Assembly: GCA_024734495.1 (NCBI GenBank)
Contig: JALMQS010000102.1
Coordinates: forward strand, 6,912,095 to 6,976,094
Length of the DNA: 64,000 nt
Reading direction: 5' to 3'
Source: Forficula auricularia
Lineage: Eukaryota; Arthropoda; Insecta; Dermaptera; Forficulidae
Both the position numbers and the translations under genes were made by a program. This document shows positions 45,001 through 57,029 of this stretch, piece after piece. The first letter of the stretch is position 1, and every line of letters begins with the position of its first letter. Below the pieces are notes generated by a model. The model did no database searches and had not been told where the DNA came from. It saw only the letters and a list, made by a program, of their open reading frames with translations.

Positions 45001-48000
45001 CGTAAATTTACTAGCAAATTCGAAGAATCAAAATTTCAAAAACAAACCAAAAACATCGTACATTACACATAAAGATAAACAAGACCCCGAAGTAAAATTA
45101 ATAAAAGTAAATTAACAAATCATTCATATTATATTAAATTAATTTAAGACTATTAAGGTCAATTAAATAGCATTATAACTAATAATTAATAGTCATTAAA
45201 AATTAATTTTCAAGATCATTTTATTTATATTACATTTTTAAAGTTTCAATAGACATAGTACCTGTTATGTGCATAATTATACTAATCGGTGTGATTATAT
45301 TTATTTTTTATGCTAAACAGTGTCATATCGGCAAGAATGTGAAACCTAACCTAGAAAATTCTCCTCATAAGTTACTTATAATGTTTCACCTAGAACCGAC
45401 ACCTAAATCCTTAAAAATTATCGGCAAGAATGTTTACCGCCCAGTGTGTAAACGCTAGAGCGGCAGCGGCAAAAAATCCAATCGGCAAAAAATCCGATCG
45501 GTAAAAAACGCCAAGTGTGTTCCAGCCCTTATACATTACACTATACGGGATATCGGAAAATTTACATACATATTTAATTATAATTAAGAAACCCTTCTTA
45601 CCATTTTTATAAAAAACTAAGCCAACATTAAACAATAACCAATACATATTTTAAGAAAATTTTGATACATAGTTACAACACAGTTTCTGAGATTATTATT
45701 ATTATTATTATAGCCTTTATTTAGTTCAATTTTACATTTAAATTATAATACACAATAAATTACAACATATTTACAATATATTTATACTTATATTATATTT
45801 ACAATTGTACAAATTATGATGGAACTAGGCCCCTTAGGGCATAGGCCTCTCCCAATATGTTCCATACTTTTCTATTCCTCGCAGTCCTCATCCAGTCTCT
45901 TCCGACTGTCCTGTCCAGTTCATTTGACCATCTATTCGGCGGTCTTCCTCGGTCCCTGGTTTTATTCAACGGGCACCATTCAGTGGTGATTTTTGTCCAT
46001 CTTTCATTTCCCATCCTCGCAATGTGTCCCGCCCATCTCCATTTCATTTTCCTTATAGCGATGTTTATATTTTCCATTTTTGTTTTTTTATAGATATCAA
46101 CTATTTTTTGCTTATCTTTTCTTCTTATTCCTAAGATATTTCTAATCATATCCCTCTGTGTTGTTTCTAATTTTTTTGAAATTTTTTCTATTATAGGCCA
46201 CGTTTGCGCGCCATATGTAAGAGTTGGTATAATACATTTTTTGAAAGTTTTTATCCTGGAATCTAAATTTATTTCTTTATTCTTCAAAATAAATTTCAAA
46301 GACCAAAATTTGTTCCAGGATAAACCTATTCTCCTATTTATTTCTTCGGTGGTTCTTGATTTTTTGAAACTTATTTTTTGTCCCAAGTATATCGTCTCTT
46401 GTTTGCATAAGATGGGCGGTTCGTTATTTTCATATTTTATATTCTCCTCTTCACAATTAGTTATTATCATTGATTTTTTATTATTTATTTTTAAACCTAT
46501 CTTTTTACTTTCATGGTTCAATTCGTTTATCATTTCCTTTATTTCTGACTTTGATGTCCCTATTATAACTATATCATCTGCAAACCTGAGATTATTTAAA
46601 TATTTTCCATTTATTCTTAAACCCTTTTTTCCCCAATTAAGTTGATGGAACATTTCCTCTAACACACAATTAAATAATGTTGGAGATAATGGATCACCTT
46701 GTCTTACTCCTCTTTCTACAGAAAAAAAGGGTCCTGGCTCCTCCAAAACAATTCTTCCTTTCGACATCTTATAAATGTTTTTAATAATATCTATGTAGCC
46801 AGGGTCAACACCTTGGGAGAACATAGCATTAAAGATGCAATCTTGGTATACCGAATCGAAGGCCTTTTCATAGTCGATAAACGCTAAGTAAATTTCAATT
46901 TTATATTCAATTGATTTTTCTATTATTTGATTAATTGTGTGTAGGTGGTCGCAGGTAGAATAGCTTTTCCTAAATCCGGCTTGATCTTCTGACTGTGTAT
47001 TTGTAAGAATTTGTTCAAGTCTGTTGTTAAGTATTTTCATGAATAATTTTCCGATATTTGATGTTAGTGTTATTGGCCTGTAATTATTAATGTCTTTTGG
47101 ATCACCTTTTTTAAATAAGATCATTATATTTGAAGTTCCTCACTGAGTAGGTATAATTTTACTTTTGATTATATTATTAAATAATGATGTTAAAGGTTTT
47201 TTTATTAGATCAACTGAAAGTTTCAATACTTCATTTTTAATACCATCTATCCCTGAAGCTTTTCCTGGCTTTAAATCCTTTATCACATTTTCAATTTCAC
47301 TTTCTAAAATGACAGGTATGTCTTCGTTATATTTGTTTAAGTTTATTCCTTCTTCATTTACTCTACTGTATAGTTTTTTATAAAATTTTGTTGCTATTTC
47401 TCTTATTTGGTTTCGGTTATATTGTTGTTTTTTATTTTCATCTTCAAGGCAGGGAATCATTGAATTTCCCAAGGACATTTCTTTTTTTATTCTTTTAATA
47501 GAATTGTATGGTTCTATAAACATTTTTATTATGTTATCATTATAATTATTTAAATCTTTTTTAATATGGAATTTGACTAGTTTACAAAACATGTTATGTT
47601 CAATTTTGTCTTTTGGAGTATTTCTCTTTGTTTTTAATTTATTCCTTTGTTTTATTAAATTTTTTGTATTTTCAGATAATTTGGAATCTTTTTGACATAT
47701 TTCTTCAGCTTTGTCTTGTAATTTTTTTAGATTTGATTCGAAGATATCGTAATGGTTTTGTATTTGTTCTATATTGTTAAATTTAATATTTTTTAGTTCG
47801 TCTTCTAGATTTAAAAGAAGATCCGTTTTGATGTTTTGAATATTTGTTATTTCTTTTCTATTACATTTTGGGCCTGGTCTCTTTAAGATTATATTCAAAA
47901 ATAATTCCACTTTTAATAGGCGATGATCTGTGAAAAAAGCGAACTTATTAACAATTTCAAATTTTTTTATGATATTCAAGTGTGGAGATATAATATAGTC

Positions 48001-51000
48001 GATTTCGCTTTTAAAAATTCCATTTGGGGCCAGCCACGTCCATCTTCTGCCAGCTCTCTTTTTATAAAATGTATTTACAATTTTTAAGTTGTTTGTTTGA
48101 CAGAAGTGAATTAAACTTTCTCCCCTTTCATTTCTTTTTCCGTAACCATAGGGACCTAAAATATTTTTTTCCTCTTCTATTCTTCTCCCCACCTGGCTAT
48201 TAAAGTCACCCATTATTATTAATTTATTTTTACTATTATTTCGATTTTCTTCTATAATGTTGTTTAGTAGGTTATAAAAATCGTTCATTGACTGTTCTTC
48301 TGCCTCCGCTGTTGGTGCATATATTTGTAAGATTGTCAATGTACAATTATTCTTGTAGGCAATTTTAAGGAGGGCTATTCTGTCCGAAAATCCCCTAATC
48401 TCTAAAATATTTTTTTTCATATTATTATTAATCATGAATCCCACTCCTCTCATGCCTTTAATCTGACCGAAGTGATAGAAGATGTAATCAGATTTCCTTT
48501 GAATTATTCTTTCGCCCTCTCTTTTAACTTCAGACAGGCCCAAAATATCCATTTTAACATCTTCAAGTGCATTTTCAAGTTCAATTAATCTTTCTTCATC
48601 CTTTAGACTACGTACATTTAGTGTTCCTATTATTAGTTTTTTAAATTTATTAATTTTATTTTTATTAGAATTAGAATTATTTTTAAATAGATTTCTTTTT
48701 ATAGAATTATTTTTAATTAAATTCTTTTTATGAATATTTTTAATTTTGTTTGTCTTATTATATTTTACAAAAGATTTATTTTCAGCAATGTTAGTAAATT
48801 CATTTTCTGAATTTTTAGATTTAATTGAATTATTTGAATTAATCGGATCCGTTGAATTAGCTGAGTTAATTGCATTTTTTGAACTAATTGCATTTATTGA
48901 ATTTATTGAATTTATTGAATTTATTGAATTTATTATATCATTTGGGAGGTTCTGAGATAATAATGAATAAATAATGAAAAATGTATAAACAAATTTAGAC
49001 TAAAAACAATTTCGCAACAGCGCATTTATTTAACCAGCGAAAGATGTATAAAGCGCGATTTTTTCAAAATTATAATTTTTATAAAGTGTAACGTAGGCGT
49101 TGATTACATTTGTTAAAAAAGAAAACGATTTTTATAGAAATAAATCTCCCTTTATAATGTACTTTATCTGAAATTTCTATGATAAAATATAGACAAGCTC
49201 GGACAGTGTTGCCAGATTTGTCCCACAAGCACGGGATTGGCTAGAATCGGTACATAAAAACTCTTGGGCTTATGAATTATGAATCCTTATTTTCTGTTCT
49301 ATATACTCTAGTATTAACTTTTTGCTAGTATTGTCGCGAAACAACTACCTTAAGATCACTTATGAAAGTACTATCAGCTAAAAACCCCCGTCTTTTCAAT
49401 TAAAATATGTCTTTAACATTTGTTACTATTAATGATTTTTATTTTATTTTTTAGACAAAAACTTGCATTAAAAGCATTCACCCATACAGCTGATTATGAT
49501 TTGGCTATTTCTGATTATTTCCGAAAGCAATTTAGCGCAGGAGAATCTCAATTAACTCTCCGATATGGAATGAATCCACATCAAAAACCTGCTCAAATTT
49601 TCACCACACTTTCAAGCTTGCCTTTTAAAGGTATATATATTTTTTTTTTATAACAATATTTCTCCATTTAATTTGAAAAATATTTGAACAATTTTTACTT
49701 TACCATACAGGGTATGGTCAAGTATTGTAATCGTGCATGAAAAACGTGTTTTTTTTTCGAAATATCTCAAAAAGGGCTGAAACTATTTTGATTAAAAAAA
49801 TTGAGCGAAACCATGGCATTTCGCTCTACAAAAAAGCTCTAATAAGTGAACATCGAAAAAATTATATTTTTTGTAATAATTGTTTTGTCATAATGTCTGT
49901 TAGTCTGTCCGTCTGGTTGTCTGGTTGTCCGTTAGTCTGTGCCTTATCAAATTTTTGTGGACGAGCTAGCTCAAAAACTAGTGTGAATATCGAAACCAAA
50001 TTTCACACGTAGTTTTGGTCCATTGAGATTAAGAGCTGATTAGATTTTGGTGCGTATCGACCCAAAATTAAGGGGGGTGGAGGGGGGGTTAAAAATTAAA
50101 AATCTAGGCCATTTGAGCAAACTCAACCAAATTTTGTATACATAATAAGTGGACCCCCAGAAGTCTAAAAATGCAAAAACTAACCACCCAAAATTGTTTC
50201 ATGCACGATTTCAATACTTCACCGTACTCCTTATGGTACAGGGGGGCCGCGGAAAGTATATAGGGGGGCCTCAAAAATATTAGAATTTTTTAAGTTTTTA
50301 TATCTTTACAAATAAAAATAAAAAATAAAAAAATATGTTACCAGTTTTTATACGTGATATGTAAATGATGATAGATGAATTTAATGACATCTCAATATTC
50401 TTAAACGTGGTTAAACTAAATGAAAACGTTGAGCGCTTAGGTAAATTTGACCCCAACAGACAGACAGACAAAATTACAAGTTGAATAAAACCAGGTAAAT
50501 ATTTATTTTTTATAAGTCTAGGATTACAATTTTTATACTCCGCCCTAAAAAATATTTATTTATGAATTGTTACATTTGAGTTTTTTTTTGTACGAGTAAT
50601 TACGAGTATGTTACCTAATGGTGTGTGTGTGGGGGGGGGGGGATGGGTACTGGCTGCGAAAATATTTTAGGATTTTAAGGGGGCCGTGAATAAACTTTCG
50701 GATTTTAAGGTAGTTTTTTCACAAATGCAAAAATTCAAGAAGTCTTTGAAATATATGGAATATAAGTCATTAAAAGCATAATGCACATACTGTTAAAATT
50801 TGAAGACGATTTACCACACTAAACATGAAATAATTGCAATTAAAAATGACATTTTTACATAGGGTAGATAGGGAAAGGGTGGGAATATGATCATTATTTT
50901 ATTTTTTTTCATTGAAGGACTTTCACCATCCTGATGTAAAACTAATATTTCTTAGAATAATATATTCGGAGTAACTTAAAAACAAATTGAAATTATTTAC

Positions 51001-54000
51001 CTCTTAGTTTTGATAAAAAACAAAAAGAAAACATATTTGGGCGATTATTTTTAGTGGAGGGGATATAAGCGCAATGGCTTGGAAACGATCCGGCAAGTAT
51101 GTGTGTATACATATAGAGGTTTCGTAGTGTGAGTGGACAGTCACGTTAAAAAACATAACCTAAAATTTTAGTTCCGCTCATATTTATAGAGTGGTTACGA
51201 GGCTAAAACTTTTTGTGTGGATTGTCGCGAAAGAACCTCCGCGACTAATAAAAGGTTAAGAACCACTGCAGTAGAAGACATCTTCGTGATTTTCGAAAGA
51301 AATCTAATTCTACTACTCTAGGCTAAATGAACTTTTATAATAATATTATATATATACTTCTGAATAGAAAATTAGAAAAATCCACCATGTGACATAATAT
51401 AAATATTTTCATACTTTATTACTCTTATAAAATGATTTATTTTCAAATTAATTGATCATTTGATTATAATAATCTTAATTATTACAGTGCTTAATGGCTC
51501 TCCTGGATTTATTAATTTATGTGATGCCTTCAATGGGTGGCAATTGGTTCGCGAATGTTCTCGAACTCTTAATTTGCCAGCAGCTACTTCATTTAAACAT
51601 GTAAGTCCTGCCGGAGCTGCAATAGCGATTCCTTTAACAAAGGAACAAGCTCAATTATGTATGGTTGATGATATTTATGATAAGCTTACCCCTATTGCTA
51701 CGGCATATGCTCGTGCTAGAGGTGCTGATCGCATGTCATCTTTTGGAGATTTCATTGCCCTTAGCGATCCCTGCGATCTTATTACTGCGAAAATAATCTC
51801 AAGAGAAGTAAGTGTTATATATACCTTACCTACAATATCTAAAAAAAAACGAATGATTTTCTCTTATTTTGTTTCTTCACCCTTAGGTTTCTGATGGAAT
51901 TATAGCGCCTGGTTATAGTTCAGAAGCATTAGAAATCTTGAAAAAAAAGAAAAATGGCGGGTATTGTATTTTACAAATATCGCCAGATTATGAGCCTACG
52001 ATTATGGAACAGAAAGTTCTTTTTGGAATGACAATGGAACAAAGGCGAAATGATATAAAGATTGATGAATCAACATTCACTAATATTGTCTCTTCCAGAA
52101 AGGTATATTTTTCAAAATATCTTTTTATTTTTTTTTTTTACTTTTGCTATATATTCTTATAGGATTTACCGCAATCTGCTCTCCAAGATTTAACTGTAGC
52201 AACTATTGCGCTTAAGTATACACAAAGTAATTCAGTATGTTTTGCAAAAGACGGACAAGTTATAGGAATCGGAGCAGGCCAACAATCACGAATTCATTGT
52301 ACCAGATTAGCTGGAACAAAAGCTGATAATTGGTAAATATACATTTATATTTAATTTTCTTTTATATTAACCTTCCTTTATAAAATAACATATTAATTAA
52401 TTTTAATTTAAGGTGGCTTCGTCAACACCCTCAAGTAATTAACATGAAATTTAAAAAAGGAGTAAAACGGGCAGAAATATCTAATGCAATTGATAATTAT
52501 GTAAATGGAACTGTTGGTAAGAGAGTATTTTATTTACTGTTTGTTTCCTTTATAACAAATACTATTTTTTGCTATAAAATAATTTTTCTTTTCGAACCCG
52601 AGAAGCTATTCGTACAGATTAATTATTTTTTTTTGTAACACCACTTGGATATTGACAATAAATTGAAACTTGCCTGTCACTATCTGTCAATGTTTTCTGA
52701 TAACACTTAACACCTAACTTTGTGGTAGAAAATTGTCCAGCGACACATTCCACAAGCACTTATAATAACTTTCGTGTGATAAGACCTTTCACTATTTCCT
52801 AAGTAAGCCCGTTTTTAAACCTCATGACGCTATGGGCAAATTAAACAGGTGCGCCCCCCCCCCCGCGGCCCCCACACACACACATTAATCTTTGCCACTT
52901 TTGGTTCGGGAGGGATTTCTCCCTTAACTCCACCTTAATTTGGTGAGTCTTTCCATTATACAATACTTATGGACGCGCTGTGTCACTGGCAACCGTAAAA
53001 ATTGTAAACTGCTGACGTGTCTCTCTACAGTATAACCTTAACGAAAATATCACTCTTTGGTTGCTGTGTGTCAACATCTTATCGGCGTTTAATTTTTTTC
53101 TACCTCACTTTTGTCATTTGGTAATTAACTTGTTTGAGAGCAATCTGCTCTATTCTCTTGGGCCCCAAAACCCTTGCGCCCCTGGGCATATGCCCATTTT
53201 ACCCAGTTATAGAATCGGGCCTGCTAAGCACTGGCATTTGGCACATGTACCAACTCGAACAGCTTTAGTCTCTTCAGCCGTCGAGTTAGTCTGTTGTTGT
53301 CATGTCTGGTTATGTGCTCTAGTACCTCGACGTTTTGATGCTTTTCCAGTATTTTCCACTGTTTGCTTACAAACCTTCTGATTTCATCTTCGTCTAAAGC
53401 CACTTTCAAATCGCGATGGAATCCTCATTCCGAATGTACACCATGGTGCATTAACTATATTTCCAAGTACTTTATTTTGACGATTTTTCTATTTGACTTC
53501 TTAGTGCATCCCCAAAGTTGGATGTCATTAATCCATACAGGTTTTATAATTTGCCTATTAAGAAGCAATTTATTGTGTAATGACAACTCGAAATTGCGCG
53601 CAAGAAGCCAATACATTTGCTTGAATATGAGTTGTAGTTGCTCTCGTTTTATCCGTCGAAGCTTGGCATCCTGAAGACTCAGGAATTGAAATTCAAGAAC
53701 AAAATTATTTTTATGCCTACATTTGCTAATGATTCTTCTAGAATGCAATAAAAACGAATTAGAGAGGATGCTCTGAACGAAATCAACCAAATTTTAGTAG
53801 ATGGGATTTTGCAAAATGTTAATAAATAAGAACAAGACTAAGGTTTGTACAAAGAAAAAACAAACGATACAGTAGAGTATAAATAATAAGCAGAGAGAAC
53901 TTAGAAGTAGTTAAGGAATTCTTCTATTTGGGAAATAAAATCATGAGGGACAGAAGAAGCAAAAAAGAAATTAAATTCAGAATTACTCAAGATAAAATGG

Positions 54001-55910
54001 CGTTTAATTTAAAAGAAAAATTATTATGCTTCTCCTCAATCAGCTTAAAAAATAGAAATATTTTCCTGAAGACTATTTATGGAGCATCGCCAAGTACAGA
54101 TGTGAAACCTGGACTATTGGAGAAGCAGAGAGAAAGAAACTGAAGGTCTTCGAAATGTGGTTATACAGAAGTACGTTAAAGATTAAATGGGTGGATAGAA
54201 ATACAAAAGAGGATGTTCTTAAAAAAAATAGAGAAAAGAAAATACTGTGGAAGTATCCGATGACCAGAAGAGTTCAAATGATAGAACATACATTGAGACA
54301 TCGAGGATATTTTAGAGTGAGAAGTAGACAAGAAAAAGGGGAAGATCTATTGTATTTAGTATTTTCCCCAGAAAATGAAAGACATGGAATGTGAGACTTT
54401 TAGAGAAGTACAAGATCTGGCATAGTATAGATGAGTTGAGTGGAAGCTGGTGGTTGCTTCAAACCAGTCTTACGATCGATCGTCTACTCAATGATGATGA
54501 TAATCTTTAAACCTACTATACATCACATACTCTTATATATTTTTAGAAGAAAACAAAATTCATTAGATAACTGACTGGAGAACTAGAATATTTCTTTTTT
54601 TAGAATATATTTTGAATATATAAAACAAGAAAATTTGAATTTGTTTTATCATGTTTCAAAAATTATTATTTGTAAAAAAAAAAAAGTTAATTTTTAAGGT
54701 AGTTGTTTCACCAAATGGGTTTTCTTAGGATTTTTTTGAAATTTAGACAGAGTATTATTTAAATACTTCTGCTTCGATTGGTGGCAAAACGAAATTTATG
54801 AACAATATAGTTCCGGAGATATTAAATTACAAAGATAGAGTTTTTTAGACTCTTATACATTGCACTATACGGGATATTGAAAAGTTTACATACATATTTA
54901 ATTATAATTAAGAAACTCTTCTTACCATTGTTATAAAAAACTAAACCAACATTAAACAATAACTAATACATTTTTTAAGAAAATTTTAATTCATTGTTAC
55001 AACACAGTTTCTGAGATAATAATGAATAAATAATGAAAAATGTATAATGAAAAATGTACACTAAAAACAAGCTGGCAACAACGCATATATTTAACCTAAA
55101 AAGTGGGTTAACTTTAGTACTTTTTTTTGACATTGTTTCGCTTCAGCCATTGTCGCTACAGCTTTCAATCGTTTATTAAGAACTTTTTGTTTTATAAATC
55201 GACCTTTATAATGTATTTTATCTGTCATTTCTATGATAAAAATATTCAAGCTCGGATAATGTTGCCAGATTTGTCAAACGAGCACGGGATTGGCTAGTAG
55301 TGGTAAATAAACACCAAAAAGTTTTGGGCTTATAAATTATGAATTCTTATTGTCTGTTCTATATACTCTAGCATTAACTTTTTGCTAGTATTGTCGCGAA
55401 ACAACTACCTTAAGACTACGCTTTAATATTTATATCACACTTGAAACGAGTGTATTATTTAATCATGAGTTGTATTGTTATTATTATTCATTTAAAAACA
55501 TAACTTCAATATTAAATAACTTTTAATTTACTTGATCTAATTACATTCATATTGACTTTTAGGTAAAGATATGCCAGAATCTGTATGGAAAAGTATGCTT
55601 GAATCTGCTCCTCCTCTTTTAACCGAAACAGATCGTAATTCTTGGGCTTCCAAACTTTCTGGAGTATCTCTTGCTTCCGATGCATTTTTTCCATTCAGAG
55701 ATAATATTGACCGAGCTCATCAGGTATAGGAATATAATTTCTTTTAAGCTTAAATTATTTATTTAAAATTAATTATTAATTAATTTTCAGACTGGAGTGG
55801 AATTTATTGCCAGTCCATCAGGATCAAACAACGATAATGAAGTAATAAAAGCATGTAATGAAAGTAACATAGCTTTAATCCATACCAATATAAGACTCTT
55901 CCATCATTAA
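39035..55910 (+). CDS. ATIC: Bifunctional purine biosynthesis protein ATIC (AICAR formyltransferase / IMP cyclohydrolase)
   Basis: Last two steps of de novo purine synthesis (AICAR to FAICAR to IMP), cytosolic and normally dimeric. Eleven exons: 39035-39056, 39132-39335, 42010-42165, 42269-42401, 49455-49630, 51488-51807, 51887-52102, 52163-52332, 52413-52516, 55563-55723, 55791-55910. All introns are GT-AG, all phases agree, total 593 residues (human 592). The N-terminal cyclohydrolase has [31 protein letters not shown] and [16 protein letters not shown]. The C-terminal formyltransferase has [12 protein letters not shown], the catalytic [20 protein letters not shown] and [13 protein letters not shown], and it ends [11 protein letters not shown]. 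Exon 1 is only 22 nt and is set off by a 75-nt intron. That intron happens to be in frame without stops, so unspliced reading would add 25 hydrophobic residues. Introns 4 and 9 are packed with transposons, and the coding exons are undamaged. Confidence 0.96.
39391..40091. repeat. Degraded hammerhead-family repeats in ATIC intron 2
   Basis: Partial motifs: minus-strand CTGAAGA...GAAACTAGTTT (39405-39470), a minus-strand 3' half AGAAACTATAGTCTCGTTAT (39865-39880), plus-strand GTGATGA...TTGAAATC (39935-39962, core lost), and CTGAAGATGGG...CCCCGAAATATA (40048-40086), cut by the Helitron. Flanking blocks match 3311-3840. A 39616-39770 segment is inverted at 41641-41765. Confidence 0.55.
40092..41638 (-). 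mobile_element. Non-autonomous Helitron, both ends present
   Basis: On the minus strand it starts TCTATATATATAAAATTAAG at 41638. It ends with a hairpin (GGGCCGCCGAAGGCGGACC) then TTGCAGCTAG at 40092. The host bases are A before the 5' end and T after the 3' end, the Helitron A/T target, with no target duplication. The body has repeated TTGGTTGAGTTTGCTCCAA and TTTTGGGTGGTTAGTTTTTG blocks and C-rich tracts, with no Rep/helicase coding. Confidence 0.85.
42655..43315 (-). mobile_element. Jockey-like LINE fragment
   Basis: Minus strand, 3' end with A tract (T run near 42655). Coding piece 42864-43292 has [55 protein letters not shown] and [13 protein letters not shown]. Inside ATIC intron 4. Confidence 0.75.
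43715..43972. repeat. Inverted repeat (fold-back), ATIC intron 4
   Basis: TAGAATTTACTGATGTTGGT at the left, complement at the right, then paired GATCTAGAATCTTCATTTTT-type arms of about 95 bp around a 60-bp centre. Confidence 0.75.
44689..45528. mobile_element. PIF/Harbinger-like non-autonomous element
   Basis: TIR GGGCTGGAACACACTTGACG at the left and its near complement CGCCAAGTGTGTTCCAGCCC at the right. The target duplication is TTA (44686-44688 and 45529-45531); the empty site in copy E reads CTCTTATACATT. Length 840 bp, no transposase. A 3-bp TWA duplication is the Harbinger signature. Confidence 0.85.
45814..48949 (-). pseudogene. RTE ORF2 (endonuclease + reverse transcriptase) with one in-frame stop
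   Basis: Reading frame from the element 5' end to a stop at 45814-45816. The N-terminal part (no Met for about 130 codons) is Asn/Ser/Ile/Lys-rich with an NSI repeat. The APE-type endonuclease follows: [34 protein letters not shown] and [10 protein letters not shown]. Then comes the RT with [31 protein letters not shown] and [11 protein letters not shown] (FADD catalytic box), and a C-terminal TYGAQTW and [14 protein letters not shown] tail. A single TGA at 47140-47142 interrupts the frame between endonuclease and RT. The frame continues at once on the other side, so one base change (perhaps TGG to TGA) explains it. The first Met is at 48552. Lack of an upstream Met may mean slight 5' truncation or an alternative start. 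Confidence 0.85.
48890..48935. repeat. 9-bp microsatellite inside the RTE frame
   Basis: TTTATTGAA repeated about five times; on the coding strand it encodes an Asn-Ser-Ile run. Confidence 0.85.
49694..50235. repeat. ACTTTACCATAC repeat family, copy 3
   Basis: Here the right end CATGCACGATTTCAATACTT is an inverted copy of the left end AAGTATTGTAATCGTGCATG, so this member has imperfect TIRs of about 40 bp. Located in ATIC intron 5. Confidence 0.65.
50236..51487. other. Rest of ATIC intron 5, no feature supported
   Basis: Contains GT-rich and G-run simple sequence (50620-50645) and short decayed repeat-like text, but no recognisable element boundary. Confidence 0.5.
53235..53730 (-). mobile_element. 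Jockey LINE fragment
   Basis: Minus strand: [43 protein letters not shown], then in a shifted frame [20 protein letters not shown] and [13 protein letters not shown]. This order is characteristic of the C-terminus of jockey-clade ORF2. Frameshift near 53430. Confidence 0.8.
53745..54480 (+). mobile_element. LINE fragment related to 14985-15975
   Basis: Decayed coding pieces ERMLxEINQIL-like, [28 protein letters not shown] and [16 protein letters not shown] align in order with the other copy. Multiple stops. Confidence 0.7.
54694..55413 (-). mobile_element. TTAA-flanked element, GGTAGTTGTTTCGC family, copy E
   Basis: 720 bp, uninterrupted, best reference copy for the family. Carries the conserved short ORF on the minus strand (about 55231-55090). 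It lies about 150 bp before ATIC exon 10. Confidence 0.85.
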
Positions 55911-56079
55911 AATCAAACAAATATATTAAAGATCTGAAAATAATCGCATTTAATCACCATAATTATTTTTATATATGTTGAATGATATATATATATATAT
56001 ATGTTTCAATACAAAATTTATTTTAAAAATGTATTATAAAAATTTAAAAAAAAATAAAAAAAACTTTTTAAAATTTAAT

Positions 56080-56425
56080 TATTAAATTTTAAAAAACTTT
56101 ATATATTTTATTTTCAATTTTTATAAATATATCAAATATAAATTTTGTAATTCAATTATTATATTTTAAAAACCTTCTTCCCATATTGTATTTTCAATTT
56201 TTATAAATATATAAAATATATATTTTGTAATTCAATTATTATATTTTAAAAACCTTCTTCCCATATTGTATTTTCAATTTTTATAAATATATAAAATATA
56301 TATTTTGTAATTCAATTATTATATTTTAAAAACCTTCTTCCCATATTGTATTTTCAATTTTTATAAATATATAAAATATATATTTTGTAATTTTATTATT
56401 ATATTTTAAAAACCTCTTTCACTTA
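56080..56425. repeat. Tandem repeat, 80-bp unit, just downstream of ATIC
   Basis: ATATTTTAAAAACCTTCTTC occurs at 56161, 56241 and 56321, with a variant at 56401. Units are almost identical, suggesting recent expansion or conversion. Confidence 0.9.
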
Positions 56426-56435
56426 TTTTTAACTA

Positions 56436-56636
56436 TCTATATATAAAGGTTTTGTCTGTACTATGCTCAAAATCTCCCCAAACTTTGGCTGTACATTGTA
56501 CACGTTACAAGGAAAGCTATGAAAAAAACAACCTTCAACAAAATTCCTCTCTGTATGCCTGTCCGCCCAAATTCTGTTAGCAATTGTTATAAAAACGGCT
56601 GAAGGTATTTTTATGAAATTTCCTATTTGGATCAGA
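56436..56636 (+). mobile_element. Helitron 5' terminal fragment
   Basis: TCTATATATAAAGGTTTTGT after an A, the same start as the Helitron at 41638. Broken after AAAAACGGCTGAAGGTATTT. Confidence 0.6.
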
Positions 56637-56842
56637 TGTTTTCCAACTTTAAGCTTGTCATCCACGGAATATCATCTTCCTCCTTCTACACCAACGCTGG
56701 AGTTCCTCAGGGATCGGTTATCTCCCCTAAGCTTTTTCTTATCTATATCAACGACCTTCTAAACTTGCCCTCCAATCCGGTACATTGTTACGCAGATTAC
56801 AGCACCCTACATAACGCCCCTGCATCGCATAAATTCAAATTT
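56637..56842 (+). mobile_element. Jockey-like LINE RT core fragment
   Basis: Encodes NAGVPQGSVISPKLFLIYIN and VHCYADYSTLH. The catalytic box reads YADY rather than YADD, so it is inactive. Confidence 0.75.
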
Positions 56843-57029
56843 GTAGTTGTTTCACCATATGGGTTTTAGAATTTTTTTGAAATTTAGACAGATTTTTATT
56901 TAAATACTTCTGCATAGATTGGTGGCAAAACGAAATTTATGAACAATATAGTTCCGGAGATATTAAATTCCAAAGATAGAGTTTTTCTGACTATACATTG
57001 CACTATACGGGATATTGAAAAGTTTACAT

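Larger units (their letters stand above)
45694..48949 (-). mobile_element. RTE-clade LINE, nearly full length
   Basis: 3256 bp flanked by a perfect 9-bp duplication TTCTGAGAT (45685-45693 and 48950-48958) inside copy C. The 3' tail on the minus strand is (TAA)n at about 45694-45710. One reading frame spans almost the whole element (see next entry). Complete target duplication and little decay mark it as the youngest insertion seen here. Confidence 0.9.
44526..49353 (-). mobile_element. TTAA-flanked element, GGTAGTTGTTTCGC family, copy C with two nested insertions
   Basis: Ends TTAAGGTAGTCGTTCCGCC and CGCGAAACAACTACCTTAA. Comparison with copies E and B shows that 44689-45528 and 45694-48949 are later insertions, leaving about 730 bp of true element. 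Confidence 0.85.
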
